From assembly GCF_000143415.4 (NCBI RefSeq), contig NW_003314294.1, positions 1,552,014 through 1,616,013 on the forward strand: 64,000 nucleotides of DNA. The letters are read 5' to 3'. The translations under genes were made by a program, and so were the position numbers. Source of the stretch: Selaginella moellendorffii (taxonomy: Eukaryota > Streptophyta > Lycopodiopsida > Selaginellales > Selaginellaceae). Positions 29,601 to 38,639 of this stretch are shown one piece after another. Within the stretch, counting starts at the first letter, position 1. The number at the start of each line of letters is the position of its first letter. Under the pieces are notes generated by a model. That model did not search any database and had not been told where the DNA came from. It worked only from the letters and a program-made list of their open reading frames with translations.

Positions 29601-30812
29601 TGCTTCCACACCTCCATCATTATCTAGGTCACCACACTCTAACTGCATGCCTTCCAGCTTAGGCCATGCCATTCCCGCTTCCGTTGGGATTCCCTTGGCA
29701 AGGGGTTTTTATGAACCCACCATCATAACCTCAAGGTATCACACCTTGGCACATTTGGTGTCTCCACACTATCGGCCCCACGAGCCTACTCTTATGACAC
29801 TACTTATTAGTGTCTAGGTCTTTGCCAAGACCAATATAGTTGTTCCTCATGCTAACTATCCGTTAGCACCGCACCATAATGTTTGCACCCAACTCTGGGC
29901 CAAAGTTGCTTTCTTCCAAGAACATCTTTCCCACAACTTTAGTATGGCACATTCTGCCATCAATGAGATACCTATTATTCTCATACTTGGATCTTATGAT
30001 CCTTCCCATACCTCATGGGGCACCATACACCTCAGTCCAAATGCTTCAATCAATCTTTTTAGGACCATCCCTTGACTCTACTTGAGTCATCCAGCAATTT
30101 TGGACTTGGTTAATCCAAAGACCTGTAATGTCTTACTTGTGAGGCACTAGCTCACTGGAATACACTCCTTGCAATCCTGTCCTACTCAAAAGGACTATTT
30201 TCACAAGTGTTACTTTGACACTTGATTTTGTTCTCTGGGGGCAACCTTTGCCCCTTAAGACTACTTGTCCATGTGATGAGAATACCAACTCATCTTTAAG
30301 TACACCCCCCAACTCCTTGGGTTGTTCCAGCATTTATTAAAGGTAGCCCCGGCTACCATTTCAAGGACTTGAGTCCTCTTCCGTATTTGACCTCCCACGG
30401 TCATTACCTCTGGTCTCATATTCATGAGCACCAACCTCAACTATATGAGGATAATCTTGTGACTCCTTTATTGTTTTGGAGTCTACATCTTTCCCATGAT
30501 CCCAACTATAGTTGTTTATCACAACTACGTTAGCCCGTTTGCTGTGTCAAACGCTCATTTGGATCACATCCTCAGCTCTCTGAGGAGACCTTATACTGTT
30601 CCCAAGATCCCAAAGTCATTCCATTATTGGCCCTTTTCTATCCATCACATTGTGCCCAAGTTCACGCATGAATTTGAGTGGAGAGCCATGTCCTCTCGAC
30701 ATGCTACTCCTCAAGGATAGGCCCACTCTTAGGACCTTCCGATGCCAACATCAATGGTGATATACTTGAGCACCAATAAAAGTCGGACTAAGGAACAACT
30801 CCGATACCAAGT
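26666..30812 (-). other. LARD interior, non-coding
   Basis: No retroviral domain is seen in six frames; frames are short and unrelated to known families. The interior is shared in order with 58767-62075 at high similarity by eye. It includes a conserved B-box-like GGGACTCGAACCCAACC run (28256 and 60262). Confidence 0.7.
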
Positions 30813-32551
30813 TGTAAGCAACTAAATTTTCCATTCCACTTTAGTCACTTAACCACCCCTTCGACCACTTGGAGGAGTCTCAATCACAACCTCCATAAGT
30901 CCATTTCAGGACTTGGGACTTGCTAGCCCCGAGAATGGCATCCATGCCGCTCAACATTTGTACTTGGTCCAAGTGCTCCACGTGTCCGATCCCATGACCG
31001 ACACTCAAAAGTACCACCGACATGGCAGCCTGTTACGCTAAGGCCATGCCCAATCACCTTTGCCACACTGGTAGTCCAATACCACTTGTATCACAGTCTT
31101 GGCTCTCCAAGACTAGGCAAACCATCCGTGAGTGGTCATCTCAGATCCAATCCTTAGCATCCTTAGGATGCCCACCGACAAGGGGAATAGCTTCCCCCAA
31201 TATCCCTCTGTCAGTCCCCACTAAGTCCCTTTCTGCCCTTGGCCGTGTTTGCCAACACTGCCACTGGATCGAGGCCCACAGGCCCGACCACTAAGTCCCA
31301 CGGTCCTCTGGGACTTCCTCACCTCATGACTGTGTCCTTGGTCACTACCCCAGAGGGCTGCTCCTCTTCCTTTCCACAGTCTGGGCCTTTGGGACAACAT
31401 TTCGGAACATCGTGGCCTTATGCGAGCCACTTGGGTACTCTCCCCGCCTTCCGCCCTTGGGTGCTCTAGCCATGGGCTTAGAGCGAGGTTCCGTTGAGCC
31501 ACGCCTGGTATCCAAGTAGGTAGTGCCACCCACACTTGGATTGGGAGCATCGGCCAGTCGATCTCCCGGGGGAACTAGAGCCGGCTCTTAAACACTTCAC
31601 CAAGCTACCCCGCTTGTCGGTCCGTGTTCACTCTAGTTTTGGACTTCCCAGTGGTCAGCTCCTCACCCAACACTGGGTCTGGCCTTCCTGGGCCAAACTG
31701 GCCTTTCCTGGCCAAACTGGCTCCACTGGGCTCCAACCCCCACACTCTCCCTACTATACTTTTGGAACCCCCCGCAGCCCCCCCCCCCCCCGGGGGACGA
31801 TCGCTTTGGGCTTTCACCCAACTGCCTGTATTAGTATTCGGACTCAGACTCGGACTCGGTCTCGGTCCCGGATTCGGACTCGGACTCGGTCTCAGTCTCG
31901 GTCTCGGTCCCGGTCCCGGTCTCGGTTCCATCTCGGACTCCACGTCGGGTCCATCTCGGACTCCACCTCAGGTCCATCTCGGACTCCATCTCGGGTCCAT
32001 CTCGGACTCCATCTCGGGTCCATCTCGGACTCCATCTCGGTCCATCTCGAACTCCATCTCGGACTCCACCTCGGGTCCATCTCGGACTCTACCTCGGGTC
32101 CATCTCGGACTCCATCTTGGGTCCATATCGGACTCCATCTCGGTCCATCTCGGACTCCATCTCGGACTCCATATCGGACTCCATTTCAGACTCCATCTCG
32201 GACTCCATCTCGGACTCCATTTGGGGTCCATCTCGGACTCCATCTCGGACTCCATATCGGACTCCACTTCAGGTCCATCTCGGACTCTATTTTGGGTCCG
32301 CCTCGGACTCCATCTCGGACACTTCCATGTGTCATGTGTTGGTCCTTTCAAGTCCCTTTTTAGAGCCTCGCTTATGGCTCGCTTTGTGCTCATTCCTCGA
32401 GCACTTTGTTGGGAGTTCCACTCCCGCTCTCGACCTTTCAAGTTGGAGCTTTTAGTCCAAACGTGTTACGCTTGTTTGGCTTTCGCTTCGGCCACTACCA
32501 CGTGGCACCCTTCCAACTCCACTTTGGGGCCTAGGGACTTTGTGTCTCACA
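30813..32551 (-). repeat. LARD 5' LTR (right)
   Basis: 1739 bp; nearly all of the length difference from the left LTR lies in the minisatellite (31839-32320). Outside that block the two LTRs differ at only scattered positions, suggesting a fairly recent insertion compared with neighbouring remnants. Confidence 0.85.
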
Positions 32552-32957
32552 CTTACATTTGGTATCAAAGAGGTCTCAAATTTGACAATGTTAATTAGCT
32601 AAGGGAATTGCACCATATATTGATTGATATCTGGTAGATACATTTGCTTTAGTTGGGCTTGATCCGAGGGGTAGGGTGTCAAGAGAGGGGCTTTTGGGAG
32701 AGTTGTGGCTCTTAGTTTCTATTCACGAGGGTGTAAACTTCCAGGGAAATGTGATGGATTATAGGCAACCAAAGAGAACGACTTGAAAAACAATCTATAG
32801 GGTTCAAATATAGAGAGAAAGGGCCCATGAACAAAAGTGCACCCCCTTTTTCAATCGGTTAAGGGTCTTGGGATTAGTTGGGTTTAAGCATCCTTGAATT
32901 TGAATAGCATTAGGCTGGGTAACCTCCCGGAAAGTCTAAATTCAAGAGCTTTACACA

Positions 32958-33889
32958 ATGCATGTTACTCCAAAATTATTGGGAATTGAGACTAATGTCT
33001 CACATTTATGTGCTCAGGTTTAAGTTCTTTAGCAGTGCCATGTTTTTAGGGCTGTTGAGATCTAAGGGTAAAGGGCTGCCAATCAAGATGGATTTACTGT
33101 TGTGGGACTAATGTTACTCATATAAGCTAGATCTACAACTCAATTATTTTGAAGCCAGATTCCATGTTAGAGGAGTGGTTAGTTGAGTGAAGTTGCAATC
33201 TTTTGAAAGAAAAAATTGAAAGTCTGAAGAGTGTAGGTTTCAAGTTGAAGACTTCCTCAAATGTTTTTGTTGATATTGTTATGCCACCAATGTCAACACT
33301 AGACTGGTAGACATAACTAGCTAGAAATGAGAAAGTTGTACAATATAGGTCTTCCATTTCAAAAGATGTGCAAGAGAAGATCAAGCTAGTAAAAGAGTTG
33401 AAGTGCACAATCATAAAAATAGTATATTGCATGTGGTGGCTTGCTAGGCTCTAAACATTAGCAAAGGCATACTCCAAAAGCCTTTATTCAATTATAAACA
33501 TGTTTATAATTTATAAACACAAGATTAATCTTATTGAATATCAACCATTAGATGGTAAAATTAACTAGAATATACTAGGAAATGTTTAGGAAAGTTTATA
33601 AATTATAAATACAAGATTAATCTAAATGAATAACAATTGTTATATGATAGCATATCCTAGAATATTCAAATATGATGTATAAGTGTCCTTGATCTCCACG
33701 GAACATGCCCTCCAGGATTAAAGTTAATGCACAAGTGTCCTCAAACTCCATCTTGTTTCACACACAATTGGGTTAATGAGCAACAATTAAAAGCTTCTTC
33801 CTTCAATTGGAATGGTTGTTTTTATTATCCTCACGCTGCAAAGTTTGCAACTTTTAAAAATTTGACTTACTATTATTAGAAGATTGGTC
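32958..33889. other. AT-rich stretch without recognisable gene
   Basis: No domain is seen on either strand. An imperfect duplication of the type TTTATAAATTATAAA.ACAAGATTAATCT occurs at about 33500 and 33595. Confidence 0.4.
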
Positions 33890-34300
33890 GTTCTTTTTCT
33901 CTTATTACTTGTTCTTCAACTGTGGATAATCAAATTTATAGTGTCCAAGCTTGTTATAATAATAACAATCCTTTTTATAATTCTTCACAAAGAACTTTTG
34001 CTTCTTTGACCCCTTTGCATCCGAAGTAGCCACCACAAACTTTAACTTATGATATTTCTTCCCATCCTTATGTCCACAGTGATCATCACAACAATTCTTT
34101 ACAGAAAGATTTCTTAAATGCTTGCAAAACTTGTGCTTGTGACACAATTGTTGCTGCATGCTTTCATTATGAAAGCCATCAATAAAGTAGGATTTGTTTT
34201 AATCTGGATCCTTTGTTAGAACACAATTAGTCAAGCGAGTAAACTTCTCAATATAGTCCCTGAGCATTATTTTCCCTTACTGGAAATTCTAAAGTTTTAT
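33890..34300 (-). pseudogene. Retrotransposon gag remnant
   Basis: The minus strand reads DYIEKFTRLTN, then SMQQQLCHKHKF, a basic linker and a decayed zinc knuckle CYYYNKLGHYKFDYP, in which two Cys are lost. It is typical of gag C-terminal parts. It is not in the right order to belong to the copia pol remnant beside it. Confidence 0.6.
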
Positions 34301-34365
34301 GCAAGCATTCTTTAAATCATAGTGAAGGGCAAAAAGTAAAAGAAAGTAAGCTCAAACTCATCTAC

Positions 34366-35997
34366 ACATAAAACATACCTCTCAAAGTAGAAGTGTAACA
34401 TACATGGTATCCTGGATGTTGTGATGTGAAAAGGGGGTGGACATAACTCGTTCATTGTGTTGAACTCTTTTTACATGACTCAAGGGGCTTGACACTCCCA
34501 CTCTGGCTTGATCAGCTGAGAGGATGGACTACCCCCCACTCAACCGAAACAGATGGAGAGGAGACAGCGCGATGGCGTTCAAAGGAGTCTCGAGCCAAAG
34601 CCTTCGTGAGTATATCAGCCACCATTGCCTCGGTGGGGCAATATTCCAGCAACAACTTTCCATTTTGGACTTGTTCCCTCACGTAGTGGAAACGAATCTC
34701 AATGTGTTTCGTCCGAGAATGGAAGCAAGGATTAGCGGCCAGTGCAAGAGCACTTTGGTTGTCCGAGAACAGCACCATAGGGCCGGTGCAAGCAGGAATC
34801 TGGGGCAGGTCATGGCAGAACTGGGTCAACCAAATCGCTTCTTTGCTGGCAGCGGTTAGGGCAATGTACTTTGCCTCTGTTGGAGGACAGAGCCACCAGC
34901 GGCTGGCACTTACTGCTCCAGGACACAGCAGCCCCATGGAGCAAGAACGCATACCCAGAGGTAGAGCGCCTTGAGTCCTGGTCGCCCGCCCAGTCCGCAT
35001 CCGAGTACCCATGAAGTTCCTGTGACACAGCAGCCCCATAGTGAAGCTGCAATTGCAAGGTACCTCGAATGTAGCGGAAAATCCGCTTCACAGCTTGGCA
35101 ATGTGCAGGTCCAGGGTGCTCGAGGAACTGGGAAACCATCCCAACAGCATAGGCGAGATCTGGTCGCATTCCCAGCATCAAATAAACAATGCTCCCCACA
35201 GCTTGACGATACATGTACTCTCGTTCTTCCTCTGTGACAGGGGCCATGTCACGAGTTTGTGATTCACCTCAAGAGGTGTGGCCACGGGAGAGCAGTCCAG
35301 CATATTGAAGCGTTCCAAGATCTCCCTTGCATAGTGAGCTTGTGTCAAGCTCAAGGTGCATGCTCCTGAGCGTGTGTCAAGCTCAAGGTGCGTGCTCCTC
35401 GATTGCATATAATTTGGATGCCAAGGAAATGGCGAAGCTCGCCCAGGTCAAACATCTCAAATTCTTCACTCAGCTTCTTTTTCATCTCGTCCAGCAGGTG
35501 GCGGGTTTTTGCACCGAGAATGCAGTTGTCAACGTACACAGCAAACAGGAGAAAATCGTCACCACACTTGTATAGGTACACGTTTCCTTCTACTGCAAGA
35601 GGAACACACCCCAGGCTCTTGAAGACAGAGGTGGCTTCTGGCAGAGGTGTAGCTGGAGGGCATGGTGGCAGTGCTGGAGAAACCACCACGTTACCACCAC
35701 CAGGAGCAAGAGGCAGCAACAGGACTTGCGAAGGAGCTGTAGTCACATGAACTGTATCCACCAGCTGGAGTTCCATGAAAGTAGGAGCAGGAACTTCAGC
35801 GCGATCCTTGTACAGCTTGCTCTCATCAAAGAGCACATCCCGTCTTTCTGGCAAAGTCTTGCGCTTGAGAGAATCAAGGCGATATCCTTTCATGCCTTCC
35901 AAATATCCCAGGAATTCAATGCTGAATAAATAGAAAGCAATAAAAAACATAAAACATACCTCTCAAGGTAGCAGTGTAATATACATGGTATCCTGGA
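34366..35997 (-). repeat. 51-bp direct repeats flanking a copia fragment
   Basis: 34366-34416 and 35947-35997 match at all but four or so positions (ACATAAAACATACCTCTCAA start, GGTATCCTGGA end). On the minus strand each encodes PGYHVYY/CYT-like residues ending AG|GTATGT, a strong splice donor. They bracket the copia remnant at 34430-35930. Confidence 0.65.
34430..35930 (-). pseudogene. Ty1/copia pol remnant
   Basis: In minus-strand order: the integrase C-terminus EFLGYLEGMKGYRLDS and RRDVLFDE (about 35925-35800), then a jump to the last part of RT with LLFAVYVDNCILGAKT and LGELRHFLGIQI (35590-35400). RNase H follows: YSDADWAGDQDSRRSTSGY, EAKYIALTAASKEAIW, LFSDNQSALALA, and KHIEIRFHYVRE (35100-34580). 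The N-terminal half of RT, gag and protease are missing, and frames are broken. The RT catalytic YVDD reads YVDN. Confidence 0.85.
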
Positions 35998-36203
35998 ATC
36001 TCCTTAGCTTTGTGAGCCTTCATCTTCTCATCCGCCAAACATCTATGGTGGGTAGAGCAAAAGCAGCCGTCCTTGTGGTAAACCACACCAGCCAGTATTC
36101 TTTCATCTGCAAAATGCTGCACTGCTGTCCTAACTGCCATACCTTTGTATGGCCGGATGCCATTTGGAAAAAATTCGGCGAGAAAAGCCATTGCTTCGAG
36201 CAC
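35950..36203 (-). CDS. Unrecognised Cys/His-containing exon
   Basis: About 84 codons open on the minus strand, with FFPNGIRPYKGMAVRTAVQH, a CFCSTHHRCLAD cluster and a terminal EIPGYHVYYTATLR followed by a good splice donor (AG|GTATGTTT). The composition looks like a real exon. The last 17 codons with the donor are duplicated at 34366-34416. The next exon would have been downstream where copia sequence now sits. I cannot name the family. Confidence 0.35.
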
Positions 36204-36608
36204 GTGAACATTGTTCTCTTGGGATCTGTGGTCTATATACCACTCCTTGTATCAATCGTCAAAATTGAAAGCCTGTACTATAGTAGCTGTAAGCAGCTGT
36301 GAGAGACGAAAAATGAACTGGCAGCGCAACCAACAAGTGAAGTGTGCAGAATGGCAAATCACTTACTGGTTGCAATATGCGATCAGTTCGTACCACAAGG
36401 CTTCTGAATCAAGAGCAGTAAGTGATGAAGGTACGCCTATCTTGGGGACGGAGGTGTTTGATATCTCCATCTTCAACCCTGGGCGTATGCCAATGAATAC
36501 CAAGCAGCTTCTCGGATTGCGCCAAGTCCAAGAGCTCCTCGCGTGTGAGAGTTTAGATCCAGATGAACCCTAGATAATTAGGTTGGGGTCTTTAGGGATT
36601 TCAGGGCC

Positions 36609-37604
36609 ATGCTTGCCCGTCGAATAGCGGCGCTTGTGGCGTCACGGAAGGGTGGTGATGATGGTGAGTCGGAGATTGTCTCTGATCCAGGGCTGGAGCT
36701 GTTTCCATCGGCTAAAGGTTCAGCGGTTAAAGTAGCAAATAGGATAGAGGAGATGGATGATTCAAAGACCTGGGTCCTCGTTCACAGAGTCAATGGCACA
36801 GACGATTGGACATTAGCATGGAGCCCGTGTGATGGAGAACGTCTCATGATCCCGGAGCAGTTAATTGGAAGCCATGGCCTACGCTTGGCCCCTTCCTGCC
36901 ACCAAATGGGTCCATTATCTTTGCTGCTCGACAGATATCATGATCAGCTCTACATTGCGTACGAAGCAATCCACGGTTGCTTTCTCTACGTCTCCTCCAC
37001 CGGGAGCTGGCACCCTCTGTTAGATGTTGAAGGGGAAAAAGACGTTGAGCTTGAGTTAATGGACGCTCAAGAGGTGAGGGAGATTGGAAATACGTACACT
37101 CCATCCGTCTACTACAACCCCAAGAATCGATCATACAAGGGCTTGCTGGCGGTGCCAGATAATATTCGTCCTAAGGGTTTCCACTGGCACGAGGGCAGCT
37201 TCTACATGATGTCTTGCATACCTTTTGAAGAGTTTCAGGTCTTCAGCTGGCAGGGTGGTGAAGAAGGGTGGCAAAAGGTTGCTGCACATCCCATATACCA
37301 GGATGGGGTTGACAGATTAGGTGGTGATTTGTTTTGGTTTACGGCAGGTGGTCGCTATGCTTGCATATCTCAGGGGAATATAAGCTATCCGGATGTAGAC
37401 TCTGGTCGCTTCATTGTGGTCTACGACTTGGAGGAGAGGCAGTGGCATTACCACACAATGCATGCTGATTCTGGATTTGGTATTCCAAATGTTGTTGTGT
37501 GCAACTGCGCTCCAGAGCTTGGTGATTTGGAGGCTACCACCTTCAATGCAGTTTGGGCTCAAGATCGTGTACTTCTGCAGCTACCGCCCATTTCTTCTGC
37601 ATGA
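36609..37604 (+). CDS. Kelch/F-box-associated-like beta-propeller protein
   Basis: Single-exon frame of 331 residues without defects. The body shows repeated 4-strand blade patterns with Trp and Gly-Gly spacing: WVLVHRVNGTDDWTLAWSP, GCFLYVSSTGSWHPLL, FYMMSCIPFEEFQVFSW, GDLFWFTAGGRYACIS and FIVVYDLEERQWHYH. This fits the propeller half of plant F-box/kelch proteins, which recruit targets to SCF ubiquitin ligases. I see no F-box in the first 60 residues. An acceptor-like TTTCAG precedes the ATG by 5 bp, so an upstream F-box exon is possible. The gene seems to be a genuine host gene amid repeats. Confidence 0.6.
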   Translation: MLARRIAALVASRKGGDDGESEIVSDPGLELFPSAKGSAVKVANRIEEMDDSKTWVLVHRVNGTDDWTLAWSPCDGERLMIPEQLIGSHGLRLAPSCHQMGPLSLLLDRYHDQLYIAYEAIHGCFLYVSSTGSWHPLLDVEGEKDVELELMDAQEVREIGNTYTPSVYYNPKNRSYKGLLAVPDNIRPKGFHWHEGSFYMMSCIPFEEFQVFSWQGGEEGWQKVAAHPIYQDGVDRLGGDLFWFTAGGRYACISQGNISYPDVDSGRFIVVYDLEERQWHYHTMHADSGFGIPNVVVCNCAPELGDLEATTFNAVWAQDRVLLQLPPISSA

Positions 37605-38095
37605 CTTTTGATGCAATAGCATGTTAATCCTTGTTGTTTAGATTGAAATCCAACTCACGAAAGTTGGATGAACTTTGGGCATACATGAGTTTTTCTCCTG
37701 AATGCCACATTTACTGTAGATGTGGATGATCAAGTTTGAGAGGTGAGTGACATGTTCAAGTTTGTCTGTCAGATCTTGTCTATTGGACAGTGCAGCACAA
37801 GACCATCAAGAGTTGAGAATGGTGTTCGATCCAGTATGAGGAGATCCGGGAGAGGGAAAGGAGATCAAGAAAAACTTACCAGATTTTCCTTGACATGGCT
37901 GTGCTGGTGGAAGCTCATTGAGATATGATCACATGGTGGCCAACTACATGGACAGGGAACTCGCAGCCACTATGCCAGAGGAGCTCCTGGAAGTGCACGC
38001 TCATTCCAGCTGCTGCTAGTGCTCATGGTTACAACTCAGTTGCCAGCAATCACCATTGTTCCTTGCATGATAACGAGAAAGATCCACCGACTTTG
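37605..38095. other. 3' flank of the kelch-like gene
   Basis: No domain recognised. A 61-codon frame at 37743 is likely chance. The stretch ends in telomere-like repeats. Confidence 0.4.
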
Positions 38096-38097
38096 AG

Positions 38098-38170
38098 ACC
38101 CTAAACCCTAAACCCTAACATGCGAACCTTCAGATTTAGGGTTTAGGGTTTAGGGTTTTTAGGGTTTAGG
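38098..38170. repeat. Inverted telomere-like repeats
   Basis: ACCCTAAACCCTAAACCCTAA (21 bp in the plus strand, shown here by its unit CCCTAAA) faces ATTTAGGG-type units at 38137-38169 with an 18-bp spacer, a head-to-head arrangement. Repeat R copy 2 follows. Confidence 0.9.
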
Positions 38171-38209
38171 CACGAATTGTGCCTGGATATTATAAGAATA
38201 TTTTTTACT

Positions 38210-38480
38210 AAAGACACGCCCCCATGGTGCTACGATCTAGCGAGATCGATAAATGTATATGTATATTCCCCATGTCCCAATGGGACTAATACAAAAACTG
38301 GGCATGCTGCCCTCTCAATAAGCTACTCTATGTGATCCTCTTGTGTCACAGTTGGACCAAGTGCTGGAGCAGAAGTGGATGTGGTCATCTCGTTTAAATC
38401 CTGTCAATGTCCAAGTCTCCCCCTTGAGCTAAGTGTAGAATAGAGTCTAGGGGCTACCACTGTTAGCAAATCTTGCCACC
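38210..38480 (-). repeat. Dispersed repeat R, copy 2 (inverted relative to copy 1)
   Basis: Reverse complement of 3850-4110. In both copies the same end lies close to telomere-like repeats, so the heptamers appear to be part of, or a preferred neighbour of, this repeat. Confidence 0.6.
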
Positions 38481-38639
38481 TACCATTTTGCCGAAGTATG
38501 GGAGCTACCTAGACCTCCACTCTTCTAGCTGCCTTAGTTTCACTTGCTCTTTCAGGATGGTGTAATGAAGATGCACTGTGGCAAGAGTAAGTCTCCACTA
38601 TGATGCCACCTCATTTGTTACCCATTGAAGTGACAGTGG

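Larger units (their letters stand above)
25123..32551 (-). mobile_element. Complete LARD-like LTR retrotransposon, TSD CTTAC
   Basis: Direct repeats of 1543 bp (25123-26665) and 1739 bp (30813-32551) begin TGTAAGCAAC and end GTGTCTCACA on the plus strand. The flanks are CTTAC at 25118-25122 and 32552-32556. On the minus strand TTGGTATCGGAGTTG lies directly after the right repeat, a Met-tRNA primer site, so the right repeat is the 5' LTR and the element runs leftward. The 4147-bp interior has no gag, protease, RT or integrase in either strand, which fits a large retrotransposon derivative moved in trans. Confidence 0.85.
24787..32957 (+). mobile_element. TRIM-like element split by a LARD insertion
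   Basis: The 5' LTR part (24787-25122) ends AAGAGCTTAC and is cut by the LARD element. After the LARD and its duplicated CTTAC the LTR's last base and a Met-tRNA primer site follow (32557 on, TTTGGTATCAAAGAGG). Then comes a ~120-bp interior and a 3' LTR (about 32677-32957, TGTCAAGAGAGG to GCTTTACA) preceded by the purine tract CCGAGGGGTAGGG. Inside the 5' LTR an inverted LTR piece (24859-25028) is also present. The family equals that at 4888-5383. Confidence 0.7.
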
